DNA of 64,000 nt from Bradyrhizobium nitroreducens (GTDB lineage Bacteria; Pseudomonadota; Alphaproteobacteria; Rhizobiales; Xanthobacteraceae), in NCBI RefSeq assembly GCF_002776695.1, contig NZ_LFJC01000003.1:1834296-1898295 (forward strand). Direction: 5' to 3'. The first letter of the stretch is position 1; the number at the start of each line of letters is the position of its first letter. Below the pieces are notes generated by a model, which saw only the letters and a program-made list of their open reading frames with translations, was not told where the DNA came from and made no database searches. Of the stretch, positions 42,911 through 52,951 are shown in pieces. The position numbers were made by a program, and so were the translations under genes.

Positions 42911-43738
42911 ATGTCGAGCCTGCCCATGCTAGTCGCCCTGATGATTGGCGAGACCATCATCAAGGTGATCCCCGTCACCTTCGTGCTCGCGGCAGTCTTC
43001 ACCGTGCTCGAGCATTTCTGGGCCTGCAATCCCGGCGCGCCGTGGTGGCGCAAGCGCGAGATCATCACAGACATCTGCTATTGGTTCTTCGTTCCGGTCT
43101 TCGCCCGAACGATGCGGATCGGACTTCTGATCGTCGGCGCCGGCGTCGTCTTCAACATCCATGACGCCGACGGGCTCATCGCCTTCTACGACAACGGCCA
43201 CGGTCCGCTGTCGGAGCTGCCGCTGTGGGTGCAGGGCGCGCTGTTCCTGGTGCTGTCTGATTTCATGCTCTATTGGGTGCACCGGCTGTTTCACGGCGGT
43301 GGCTTCTGGAAGTATCACGCCGTCCATCATTCGTCGGTGGAGATCGGCTGGATTTCGGCGGCCCGCTTCCATCCCGTCAATCTCGTGCTCGGCACGATCA
43401 GCGTCGACGTCGTGCTGCTGATGGCCGGTATCTCCCCGAACGTCATGATCTGGGTCGGCCCTTTCACCACCTTCCATTCGGCCTTCGTGCACGCCAACCT
43501 GAACTGGACGTTCGGACCATTCAAATACCTGCTGGCGACGCCGGTGTTCCACCGGTGGCACCACACCTCGCTCCAGGAGGGCGGCGATACCAATTTTGCC
43601 GGAACGTTCCCGATCTGGGACGTGCTGTTCGGCACCTTCCGCATGCCGGAAGGGCAACTGCCGCAGGATTACGGCAAGGACGAAGCGACCATGCCGAGGG
43701 AGTTCGGCGGCCAGCTGGCCTATCCATTCCGCCAATAG
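42911..43738 (+). CDS. Sterol desaturase / fatty acid hydroxylase superfamily protein
   Basis: 275 aa from ATG 42911 with AGAGAGGCG upstream; the open frame begins at 42767. Four or so membrane helices and the histidine box set of the family: HRLFH (WVHRLFHGG), HAVHHSS and HRWHH (VFHRWHHTS). These His bind a di-iron centre that hydroxylates or desaturates lipids. It interrupts the Tad locus and has no known link to pili. Confidence 0.92.
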   Translation: MSSLPMLVALMIGETIIKVIPVTFVLAAVFTVLEHFWACNPGAPWWRKREIITDICYWFFVPVFARTMRIGLLIVGAGVVFNIHDADGLIAFYDNGHGPLSELPLWVQGALFLVLSDFMLYWVHRLFHGGGFWKYHAVHHSSVEIGWISAARFHPVNLVLGTISVDVVLLMAGISPNVMIWVGPFTTFHSAFVHANLNWTFGPFKYLLATPVFHRWHHTSLQEGGDTNFAGTFPIWDVLFGTFRMPEGQLPQDYGKDEATMPREFGGQLAYPFRQ

Positions 43739-43810
43739 GGCGGAAATTCGGGGGCGCAAATATCCAGTCCGTTCAAACAATCGCCGGCGAATTTGCGGAA
43801 CGTTCATGAA

Positions 43811-43825
43811 TTAAAGGCAGGTTAG
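43811..43825 (+). promoter_or_regulatory. Near-consensus CtrA box before the secretin N-domain gene
   Basis: TTAA-AGGCAGG-TTAG, one mismatch from the consensus, 70-85 bases before the ATG at 43896. Confidence 0.55.
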
Positions 43826-43895
43826 CCGGGTCGGGCACCGGCTCCGCTGTCATCTGTTCGCTTCTGCCGGTTTGTGACGTCCCGGGGGTAAGAGT

Positions 43896-44393
43896 ATGCG
43901 TAAAGAGTTGCTGCGCCGTCAGGCGCGCGTCTGTCTTCTGGTTGCCGCCGCCGTGTTGGCATCGCCGGCGGCCGGTCTGGCCGAACCCACAGCCGATACC
44001 ATTGCCGTCAGCGTCGACCAGGCCAAGCTGGTGCGACTGCCCGGCAAGGTGGCGACCATCGTGGTCGGCAATCCCCTGATCGCCGACGTCACGCTCCAGC
44101 CCGGCGGCATGATCGTCGTGACCGGCAAGGGCTACGGGGCCACCAATTTCATCGCGCTGGACCGGGCCGGCGAGATCCTGGTCGACCGCCAGATCCAGGT
44201 CGAAGGTCCAAGCGACCGGCTCGTCACGGTCTATCGCGGGGTCGAGCGCGAGTCCTACAGCTGCATGCCGCTTTGCCAGCGTCGGGTGACGCTCGGCGAC
44301 AGCGACGCCTACTTCAACAACACGATGAGCCAGGCCGGTTCGCTGAGCAACAATGCCAGCGGCAACGCCGGTGCGGGCGCCAAGACCAATTGA
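43896..44393 (+). CDS. Pilus assembly protein N-terminal domain-containing protein
   Basis: 165 aa. Signal peptide (VCLLVAAAVLASPAAGLA), then one domain of the type found at the N-terminus of CpaC secretins: VDQAKLVRLPGKVATIVVGN, then GGMIVVTGKGYGATNFIALD. A Cys pair (SCMPLCQRR) and an Asn/Ala/Gly-rich tail close the protein. It has no secretin pore domain. Likely a periplasmic accessory to the Tad secretin (inference from domain and position). Confidence 0.88.
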   Translation: MRKELLRRQARVCLLVAAAVLASPAAGLAEPTADTIAVSVDQAKLVRLPGKVATIVVGNPLIADVTLQPGGMIVVTGKGYGATNFIALDRAGEILVDRQIQVEGPSDRLVTVYRGVERESYSCMPLCQRRVTLGDSDAYFNNTMSQAGSLSNNASGNAGAGAKTN

Positions 44394-44482
44394 CCGGATC
44401 GGCTGCGCCTGAACAGGCCTTGGCGTTTCCGCGTCAGGGCGACGTCTCTCTGCGCGTCGTCTTCTCCCGCCAGCGTGTGCGG

Positions 44483-44498
44483 TTAACGCATCCTTAAC
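44483..44498 (+). promoter_or_regulatory. Perfect CtrA box upstream of the tadE pair
   Basis: TTAA-CGCATCC-TTAAC, an exact match to the CtrA consensus, about 100 bases before the tadE ATG at 44596. Confidence 0.7.
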
Positions 44499-44595
44499 GG
44501 TGCGGTTGGAGGAGCGTGAATCGCCTGCAACACTTAAACAATCAGTTTTAGCTAATGATCGCAGATAATCGCCGCTGCTTCAGGAATTTGACGCG

Positions 44596-45171
44596 ATGCC
44601 TCCACCTACCAGGTTCACGCTCCGCAAAGCGCTATGCCGGTTTCGTGGCAGCCGCCGCGGCTCCGCGGCGGTCGAGTTCGCGCTGGTCGCTCCGATCTTC
44701 TTCGGGCTGCTGTTCGCCATCATCGAGACGGCAATGGTGTTCTTCGCCGGCCAGGTGCTCGAAACCGTCACGCAGACTTCCGCGCGCGCCATTCTGACCG
44801 GCCAGGCGCAGGCGCAAGGAGGCTCGGTGGCGGCCTGCCAGACGAAGCCCAACGTGGTCTCGGCGTGCGACCAGACGACGTTCAAGGCCTATGTCTGCAC
44901 CCAGATCCCGGCGCTGTTCGATTGCAGCAAGCTTTACGTCGACGTGGTGAGCACAACCTCCTTCACGACGCTGAGCCTTCCCGATTACGGCGATTCCTGC
45001 AGCTTCAACCCGAGCGGCGTGCAATACAATCCCGGCAGCGCCAGCCAGGTCGTCGTAGTGCGGATGTTCTATCAATGGCCGCTCTTCGTCACCGGCCTCG
45101 GCTACAACATCGGTTGCAGCAGCAAGCGGCTGCTGGTGGCGACCGCGGCCTTCAAGAACGAACCCTTCTGA
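44596..45171 (+). CDS. tadE: TadE-like pseudopilin
   Basis: 191 aa. A short basic leader, then the TadE signature GSAAVEFALVAPIFFGLLFAIIE with Glu at +5 after the processing site. The C-terminal body has paired Cys (e.g. ACQTKPNVVSACDQ, CTQIPALFDCSK), probably disulfide-linked. Processed by CpaA and needed for pilus biogenesis in the family. Stop overlaps the next ATG (TGATG). Confidence 0.9.
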   Translation: MPPPTRFTLRKALCRFRGSRRGSAAVEFALVAPIFFGLLFAIIETAMVFFAGQVLETVTQTSARAILTGQAQAQGGSVAACQTKPNVVSACDQTTFKAYVCTQIPALFDCSKLYVDVVSTTSFTTLSLPDYGDSCSFNPSGVQYNPGSASQVVVVRMFYQWPLFVTGLGYNIGCSSKRLLVATAAFKNEPF

Positions 45172-45809
45172 TGCAGATGGATCTGGGCGGACCAATGCAG
45201 GCGATTGCGAATTTCTCGAGGAATGCCCGCGAGGCGGTGCGCGACTTCCTCGCCGACAAGCGCGCGCTCGCGGCGACCGAATTCGCGGTCATCGTCCCGC
45301 TGATGCTGGTGATGTTCTTCGGCACGGTCGAATTCTCGTCGGCCATTGCGATCGATCGCAAGGTCACGCTGATTGCGCGAACGCTGTCCGATCTGACATC
45401 GCAGTCGACGACGCTTGCCGATTCCGACATGCAGAACTCGTTCACGGCAAGCATCTCGATCATCATGCCTTACGACGCTTCTCTCGTGAAGAGCTCGATC
45501 TCCCAGATCTATATCGATGCCAACAGCATTGCCACGGTGCAGTGGAGCAAGGCCGGCACCATCGCGAACGGCGCCACGCAAGCGACGCTGGCAACTTCGG
45601 CTCGCAAGGCCGGCGACAAGGTGACCAGCCAGATACCCTCGACCCTGCTCGTTCCGTCGACCTACCTGATCCTCAGCGAGGCGAGCTACACTTACAAGCC
45701 GACCGTGGGCTACGTGTTGAAGTCGAGCATCCCGCTGAGCGATCTGTCCTACACGCGGCCGCGTCAGGTCACCTGCGTTCCCTACAACGGCGTGCCGTCC
45801 TCGTGCTGA
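45171..45809 (+). CDS. Second TadE/TadG-type pseudopilin
   Basis: 212 aa from ATG 45171 overlapping the upstream stop; ATG 45177 or 45195 is also possible. The pseudopilin signature is ALAATEFAVIVPLMLVMFFG with a Glu at the expected place. The C-terminal ~140 residues are beta-rich with two terminal Cys. It occupies the usual TadF/TadG place but is far shorter than TadG and has no von Willebrand A domain. Confidence 0.88.
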   Translation: MQMDLGGPMQAIANFSRNAREAVRDFLADKRALAATEFAVIVPLMLVMFFGTVEFSSAIAIDRKVTLIARTLSDLTSQSTTLADSDMQNSFTASISIIMPYDASLVKSSISQIYIDANSIATVQWSKAGTIANGATQATLATSARKAGDKVTSQIPSTLLVPSTYLILSEASYTYKPTVGYVLKSSIPLSDLSYTRPRQVTCVPYNGVPSSC

Positions 45810-45833
45810 CATCCTTGCGCAGGACCTGAAATG

Positions 45834-45861
45834 AAAAAGGCCGTGCGTTGCGCACGGCCTT
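45834..45861 (-). terminator. Intrinsic terminator of the cold-shock gene
   Basis: AAGGCCGTGCG (45837-45847) pairs with CGCACGGCCTT (45851-45861), followed on the minus strand by TTTTT. It is shared by the convergent pseudopilin and csp genes, with the better T-run on the csp side. Confidence 0.85.
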
Positions 45862-45903
45862 CCTGCTTTCTCGCGAGCCGATCGGGCCAGGGGCCCGACG
45901 GGT

Positions 45904-46116
45904 TCAGCCTGCGGCGCGGAGGTTGTCCGCTGCCGACTTGCCGGAGCGGCGGTCGGCCACGACCTCGTAGGAGATCTTCTGACCTTCACGCAGCGTGCCG
46001 AGGCCAGCACGTTCCACGGCGCTGATGTGGACGAACACGTCCTGGCCGCCATCGTCGGGCTGAATGAAGCCGAAGCCTTTGGTCGCGTTAAACCACTTCA
46101 CGGTTCCCATGCTCAC
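45904..46116 (-). CDS. cspA: Cold-shock protein (CspA family)
   Basis: 70 aa. RNP-1 KGFGFI and RNP-2 VFVHIS are intact, framed by [20 protein letters not shown] and the family ending [12 protein letters not shown]. Binds single-stranded RNA/DNA and melts structure in the cold. ATG 46116 and 46110 are both possible starts. The 260-base region upstream may be a structured leader. Confidence 0.95.
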   Translation of the reverse strand: MSMGTVKWFNATKGFGFIQPDDGGQDVFVHISAVERAGLGTLREGQKISYEVVADRRSGKSAADNLRAAG

Positions 46117-46309
46117 GGGGGTAGTCCCTTCTCAGATAACACAATGTCAGAGCCCGCTCGCGCGGGCCGGTTGGATCGAATTTTGGAAGGGTCGTCAGCG
46201 TGTCTGAACCGGCTGTACCGGTGGATGCTAATGTCGTCCGGCCGAAAATCGATAATTTCATTTTATCGGAATTGGGGCCTCAAAACAATCCGGGCGCACA
46301 CGATTTTTT

Positions 46310-46336
46310 GATCCACCGTGGCGTCCACGGCGGATC
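46310..46336. repeat. Inverted repeat downstream of infA
   Basis: GATCCACCGTGG (46310-46321) pairs with CCACGGCGGATC (46325-46336) with one mismatch. On the plus strand a T-run precedes it, so it is not a canonical terminator for the minus-strand infA gene. Confidence 0.45.
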
Positions 46337-46379
46337 ATCATACAGGTTGGAATTCCGCTTCTTCCGCGCCGGCAATCGA

Positions 46380-46667
46380 TCAGCGGCGGCGGAACTGGCC
46401 GCCACGCTGTCCGGGGCGAGGGGGGCCGCCCGCGGTGCTCGGACGTTCGTCCTTGTGGCGGAAAATCAGGCGGCCCTTCTCGAGGTCGTAGGGCGACATC
46501 TCCACCGTCACGCGGTCGCCCGCCAGCGTCTTGATGCGGTTCTTCTTCATCTTGCCGGCGGTATAGGCAACGATCTCGTGTCCGGCATCGAGCTGCACGC
46601 GGTAGCGGGCGTCGGGGAGGATTTCGGTGACCAGTCCTTCGAACTGGATCAGCTCTTCCTTAGCCAT
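46380..46667 (-). CDS. infA: Translation initiation factor IF-1 with extended C-terminus
   Basis: 95 aa against the usual 72. The S1-like OB fold is clear: [40 protein letters not shown] and [15 protein letters not shown]. The extra ~20 residues form a Gly/Pro/Arg-rich tail ending [11 protein letters not shown]-1 normally starts MAKED; this starts MAKEELIQ, consistent with a second infA paralogue found in alphaproteobacteria. Sits between cspA and an RNA helicase. Confidence 0.93.
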   Translation of the reverse strand: MAKEELIQFEGLVTEILPDARYRVQLDAGHEIVAYTAGKMKKNRIKTLAGDRVTVEMSPYDLEKGRLIFRHKDERPSTAGGPPRPGQRGGQFRRR

Positions 46668-46691
46668 GTGGGTGTCTCCAGTCGTGGACTG

Positions 46692-48287
<1,596 letters not shown>

Positions 48288-48677
48288 CTAGCGCGGCGCG
48301 CGCAAAAGGGTGTCGAGGAGACACCTGCGTGTTTGGGGTGTCGGATGGCTTGGGAGATATGGGGCAAGCCAGACGCCCGTAGAGGGCTTAAGAACACGCG
48401 GCTCGCAACGACCCCTTGATTCGCAAGAAGTCTCGGCTGTTCATATGGAACATTGAGGGGGCGCTTTCAAGGCAGCACGGCCCTAAACGGCGATTGCAGT
48501 GCAGAAATAGTTATGCCGGAAATTTAGCCAGAATAGGCAATTTGCTCAAAAAATAGACCGCATGCCGCTTTGGCATACATTTGAATTGCCTGAGATTTAG
48601 GCTGTGCGTCCATTTCGAAACTTTGTTTTCGGGTAATTCTTCCAGCAAAATCAAAGAGTTGATGGGTGCTCAGTCCA
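48288..48677. other. Divergent intergenic region between helicase and urea operon
   Basis: About 390 bases with no credible ORF, noticeably AT-richer from 48480 on. It must hold the helicase promoter and upstream activator sites of the urt promoter. An inverted repeat ATGCC-GCTTT-GGCAT lies at 48562-48576, about 135 bases before the predicted urtA transcription start, a normal distance for an NtrC-type enhancer, though it is not the classical NtrC consensus. Confidence 0.5.
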
Positions 48678-48692
48678 TGGCACAGTTCTTGC
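48678..48692 (+). promoter_or_regulatory. Sigma-54 (RpoN) -24/-12 promoter of urtA
   Basis: TGGCAC-AGTTC-TTGC matches the sigma-54 consensus TGGCAC-N5-TTGC exactly. It lies 76 bases before the urtA ATG at 48768. Predicts NtrC/RpoN control, i.e. induction in nitrogen limitation. Confidence 0.85.
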
Positions 48693-48767
48693 GAATCCGT
48701 TAATCGCAGGCGGCCGTGGGGCCGTTTCGCAGCGTTTTAACGTCTGCGTCAGGGAGATGAGAAACTC

Positions 48768-50090
48768 ATGCTTAGCAAATCTACTCACGATATAGCGGCG
48801 TCATTTAGCCGCCGCGGCGTGCTCGCCGCGACCGCCGGATTGATGCTCGGTCTGGCTTCATTGACCGGCGCGAAGGCCGCCGATGACACCATCAAGGTCG
48901 GCGTGCTGCACTCCCTCTCCGGCACCATGGCCATCAGCGAAACCACGCTGAAGGACACCATCCTCTTCCTGATCGACGAGCAGAACAAGAAGGGCGGCGT
49001 GAACGGCAAGAAGCTCGAAGCCGTCGTCGTCGATCCCGCCTCGAACTGGCCGCTGTTCGCCGAAAAGGCGCGTGAGCTGATCACCAAGGACAAGGTCTCG
49101 GTCGTGTTCGGCTGCTGGACCTCTGTGTCGCGCAAATCGGTGCTGCCGGTGTTCAAGGAGCTGAACAGCATCCTGTTCTATCCCGTGCAGTACGAGGGTG
49201 AGGAGAGCGAGCGCAACGTGTTCTACACGGGTGCTGCGCCGAACCAGCAGGCGATCCCCGCCGTCGACTATCTGATGAAGGAAGAGAAGGTGAAGCGCTG
49301 GGTGCTCGCCGGCACCGACTACGTCTATCCGCGCACCACCAACAAGATCCTGGAAGCCTATCTGAAGTCGAAGGGTGTCGCCCAGGAAGACATCATGATC
49401 AACTACACGCCGTTCGGTCACTCCGACTGGCAGACGATCGTGGCCGACATCAAGAAGTTCGGCTCGGCCGGCAAGAAGACTGCGGTGGTCTCGACCATCA
49501 ATGGCGACGCCAACGTTCCCTTCTACAAGGAGCTCGGCAACCAGGGCATCAAGGCGAAGGACACCCCGGTGGTGGCGTTCTCGGTCGGCGAAGAAGAGCT
49601 CGCCGGCATCGACACCAAGCCGCTGGTCGGCCATCTCGCCGCCTGGAACTACTTCGAGTCGATCAAGAACCCGGCGAACGAGAAGTTCATCAAGGACTGG
49701 CAGGCCTACACCAAGAACCCGAAGCGCGTGACCAACGACCCCATGGAAGCGCACGTGATCGGCTTCAACATGTGGGTGAAGGCCGTCGAGAAGGTGAAGT
49801 CGACCGATGCGGACAAGGTGATCGACGCGCTTCCCGGCATCGAGGCGCCGAACTTGACCGGCGGCGTGTCGAAGATGCTGCCGAACCACCATATCACCAA
49901 GCCGGTGTTCATCGGCGAGATCAAGGGCAACGGCCAGTTCGATGTGGTCTGGAAGACCCCGAGCCTCGTTCCGGGCGACGCCTGGTCGAAGGAGCTCGAC
50001 GGCTCCAAGGACCTGATCGGCGACTGGGTCGGCAAGAAGTGCGGCAACTTCAACACCAAGACCAACAAGTGCCTCGGTTCGGGCTCCTGA
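48768..50090 (+). CDS. urtA: Urea ABC transporter substrate-binding protein UrtA
   Basis: 440 aa. Twin-arginine type signal (SFSRRGVLAATAGLMLGLAS) and periplasmic binding-protein family 5 fold: IKVGVLHSLSGTMAISETTLKD, VFGCWTSVSRKSVLPVFKEL and LFYPVQYEGEESERNVFYTG are hallmark UrtA segments. Binds urea in the periplasm. First gene of urtABCDE, behind a sigma-54 promoter. Confidence 0.96.
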   Translation: MLSKSTHDIAASFSRRGVLAATAGLMLGLASLTGAKAADDTIKVGVLHSLSGTMAISETTLKDTILFLIDEQNKKGGVNGKKLEAVVVDPASNWPLFAEKARELITKDKVSVVFGCWTSVSRKSVLPVFKELNSILFYPVQYEGEESERNVFYTGAAPNQQAIPAVDYLMKEEKVKRWVLAGTDYVYPRTTNKILEAYLKSKGVAQEDIMINYTPFGHSDWQTIVADIKKFGSAGKKTAVVSTINGDANVPFYKELGNQGIKAKDTPVVAFSVGEEELAGIDTKPLVGHLAAWNYFESIKNPANEKFIKDWQAYTKNPKRVTNDPMEAHVIGFNMWVKAVEKVKSTDADKVIDALPGIEAPNLTGGVSKMLPNHHITKPVFIGEIKGNGQFDVVWKTPSLVPGDAWSKELDGSKDLIGDWVGKKCGNFNTKTNKCLGSGS

Positions 50091-50174
50091 TCCGGATCTG
50101 ACGCTCCATTGCGAGATCGGAGAAGGCGGCGATCCCGCCGCCTTCTCCACCCATTTCTGCCGGGGTCTTTCACA

Positions 50175-51782
50175 GTGCCAGCCCATTTGTCCGCGCGTCT
50201 CCGCGCATTTGCGCTCTCGTTACTGCTGATCGCGTTCGCGCTGCCGGCCTTTGCCGGTCCGTTCGAGGACGGGGTCGCCAAGTTCGCCAATGACGATTTC
50301 TCCGACACGGAAGAGGCGATCGGCGTGGTCGCGAGCAGCGGCAACAAGCTGGCCTTTCCCATCATCAGCGCGCTTCAGGACGGCCGCCTCATGGCCGATC
50401 CTGACAGCAAGAAGGTTTACGTTACCGGTACCGACGGCAAGTCGATCGATGCCGCGACCGGCGAGCCGGTTGCCAGCGTCCCCGATAGTGCGAGCGCGGT
50501 CCGCCTCAACAACCGTCTGCGCCGCAGCGTCGATGCCGCGATCGGCGGCCTGACGCTGCAGTCTCCGGATATCGGGACGCGCCTCCAGGCTGCGCAATCC
50601 GTCTTCAAGTCGCACGAGGAGACCGCGCTCGAGGCGGTCGATGGCGCGCTCGCCAAGGAAACCAACAAATCCGTCAAGGCCGCGCTGGGCGATGCGCGTG
50701 CGGCCATCCTGCTGTTCAAGTCTGATGCCACCGAAGTCGAGAAGCTCGAGGCAGTCGCCACCCTCAAGGTGCGCGGCGACCAGGAAGCGCTGGCGCTGCT
50801 CACGGGCATGGGCGATCAGCCGGCCTCGGTGACCAAGGCGGCGGCCAGTGCCATCAGCTCGATCCAGTCCTCGCTCGCGGTCTGGTCCGGCGTGCAGAAT
50901 GCCTGGTACGGCCTCTCGCTCGGCTCGGTGCTGCTGCTCGCCGCGATCGGGCTCGCCATCACCTTCGGCGTGATGGGCGTCATCAACATGGCGCATGGCG
51001 AGATGGTGATGATCGGGGCCTACACCACCTTCGTGGTGCAGGAGGTGATCCGCACCCGCTATCCCGGCCTGTTCGACTATTCGCTGCTGATCGCCGTGCC
51101 GCTCGCCTTCCTCGTCGCCGGCGCCATCGGCGTCCTGATCGAGCGCAGCATCATCCGCTTCCTCTACGGCCGTCCGCTGGAGACGCTGCTGGCGACCTGG
51201 GGCCTGTCGCTGGTGCTGCAGCAGGCGGTGCGCACCATGTTCGGCCCGACCAATCGCGAGGTCGGCAATCCCTCCTGGATGAGCGGCGCGTTCGAGCTCG
51301 GCCAGATCACCATCACCTATAACCGACTCTGGATCCTTGTCTTCACGCTCGCCGTGTTCGCGATCCTGCTCGCGATGCTGCGCTACACCGCGCTCGGTCT
51401 CGAGATGCGCGCGGTGACGCAGAACCGCCGCATGGCGGCCTCGATGGGCATCGCCACCTCGCGCGTCGACGCGCTGACCTTTGGCCTCGGCTCGGGCATT
51501 GCCGGCATCGCCGGCGTGGCGCTGTCGCAGATCGATAATGTCAGCCCCAATCTCGGCCAGAGCTACATCATCGACAGCTTCATGGTCGTGGTGTTCGGCG
51601 GGGTCGGTAACCTCTGGGGCACGCTGGTCGGCGCCTTCACGCTCGGTATCGCCAACAAGTTCCTGGAGCCGGTTGCGGGCGCCGTGCTCGGCAAGATCGC
51701 GATCCTCGTTCTCATCATCCTGTTCATTCAAAAACGCCCGCGCGGATTGTTCGCGCTCAAGGGCCGTGCGGTGGAAGCATGA
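50175..51782 (+). CDS. urtB: Urea ABC transporter permease UrtB
   Basis: 535 aa from GTG 50175; the open frame reaches 50109 but that leader is Arg-rich and unlikely. A signal peptide (ALSLLLIAFALPAFA) and a ~220-residue periplasmic helical region with repeat-like Ala/Asp/Lys segments precede the LIV-H type permease: GLAITFGVMGVINMAHGEMVMIGAY and LGSGIAGIAGVALSQI. The N-terminal extension is typical of UrtB. Overlaps urtC by four bases. Confidence 0.95.
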   Translation: MPAHLSARLRAFALSLLLIAFALPAFAGPFEDGVAKFANDDFSDTEEAIGVVASSGNKLAFPIISALQDGRLMADPDSKKVYVTGTDGKSIDAATGEPVASVPDSASAVRLNNRLRRSVDAAIGGLTLQSPDIGTRLQAAQSVFKSHEETALEAVDGALAKETNKSVKAALGDARAAILLFKSDATEVEKLEAVATLKVRGDQEALALLTGMGDQPASVTKAAASAISSIQSSLAVWSGVQNAWYGLSLGSVLLLAAIGLAITFGVMGVINMAHGEMVMIGAYTTFVVQEVIRTRYPGLFDYSLLIAVPLAFLVAGAIGVLIERSIIRFLYGRPLETLLATWGLSLVLQQAVRTMFGPTNREVGNPSWMSGAFELGQITITYNRLWILVFTLAVFAILLAMLRYTALGLEMRAVTQNRRMAASMGIATSRVDALTFGLGSGIAGIAGVALSQIDNVSPNLGQSYIIDSFMVVVFGGVGNLWGTLVGAFTLGIANKFLEPVAGAVLGKIAILVLIILFIQKRPRGLFALKGRAVEA

Positions 51783-52945
51783 CCCCTCACATGCTGACAC
51801 GATCGCTGGACCGCAGCGCGACGATCTTCCTTGCCGTCGTCGCGGCCTGCGGCATCCTCATCCCGCTCTCCAACCTGCTGCTGCCCGCGGGCTCGTTCCT
51901 GCAGGTGCCGACCTATCTGGTCGCGCTCTGGGGCAAATATGTCTGCTACGCCATCCTGGCGCTCGCGATCGACCTGATCTGGGGCTATTGCGGCATCCTC
52001 TCGCTCGGCCACGGCGCCTTCTTCGCGCTCGGCGGCTACGCCATGGGCATGTATCTGATGCGGCAGATCGGCACCCGCGGCGTCTATGGCAACCCGATCC
52101 TGCCCGACTTCATGGTGTTCCTGAATTACTCGAAGCTGCCCTGGTACTGGTACGGCTTCGACATGTTCTGGTTCGCCGCGCTGATGGTGCTGGTCGTGCC
52201 GGGCCTGCTCGCCTTCTGTTTCGGCTGGCTCGCCTTCCGCTCCCGCGTCACCGGCGTGTACCTCTCGATCATCACGCAGGCGATGACCTATGCGCTGCTG
52301 CTCGCCTTCTTCCGCAACGATTTCGGCTTCGGCGGCAACAACGGCCTGACCGACTTCAAGGATATCCTCGGCTTCAACGTGCAGGCTGAAGGAACCCGCG
52401 CTGCGCTGTTTGCGCTGAGTTGCCTGGCGCTGATCCTCGGTTTCCTGATCTGCCGCGCGATCGTCTCGTCCAAGCTCGGCAAGGTGCTGATCGCGGTACG
52501 CGATGCGGAATCGCGTACGCGCTTCCTCGGCTACCGCGTCGAATCCTACAAGCTGTTCGTGTTCACGGTGTCGGCCTGCATGGCCGGCGTTGCCGGCGCG
52601 CTCTACGTGCCGCAGGTCGGCATCATCAATCCAAGCGAATTCGCGCCGGGCAATTCGATCGAAGCGGTGATCTGGGTCGCGGTCGGCGGTCGCGGCACGC
52701 TGGTCGGCGCTGCGCTCGGCGCCGTCGTGGTCAACTACGCCAAGACCTTCTTCACCTCGGGCGTGCTGGCGCCGTACTGGCTGTTCATGCTGGGCGCGCT
52801 GTTCATCCTGGTGACGCTGTTGCTGCCGAAGGGCATCGTCGGCACCTTCAATGCCTGGTGGGACTCCTCGAAGGAAAAGCGCAATGCGGCCTCTGCGAGT
52901 GCCGCCGCCGAAGACGGTGTCACCCAACCGAAGATGGCGGAGTAG
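51779..52945 (+). CDS. urtC: Urea ABC transporter permease UrtC
   Basis: 388 aa LIV-M type permease with ~9 helices; typical segments are GYCGILSLGHGAFFALGGYAMG, FGFGGNNGLTDFKD and the EAA-like loop VRDAESRTRFLGYRVESYKL. Ends with a Glu/Ala-rich tail. Pairs with UrtB to form the channel. Start overlaps urtB by four bases. Confidence 0.96.
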   Translation: MTPHMLTRSLDRSATIFLAVVAACGILIPLSNLLLPAGSFLQVPTYLVALWGKYVCYAILALAIDLIWGYCGILSLGHGAFFALGGYAMGMYLMRQIGTRGVYGNPILPDFMVFLNYSKLPWYWYGFDMFWFAALMVLVVPGLLAFCFGWLAFRSRVTGVYLSIITQAMTYALLLAFFRNDFGFGGNNGLTDFKDILGFNVQAEGTRAALFALSCLALILGFLICRAIVSSKLGKVLIAVRDAESRTRFLGYRVESYKLFVFTVSACMAGVAGALYVPQVGIINPSEFAPGNSIEAVIWVAVGGRGTLVGAALGAVVVNYAKTFFTSGVLAPYWLFMLGALFILVTLLLPKGIVGTFNAWWDSSKEKRNAASASAAAEDGVTQPKMAE

Positions 52946-52951
52946 GCACAC

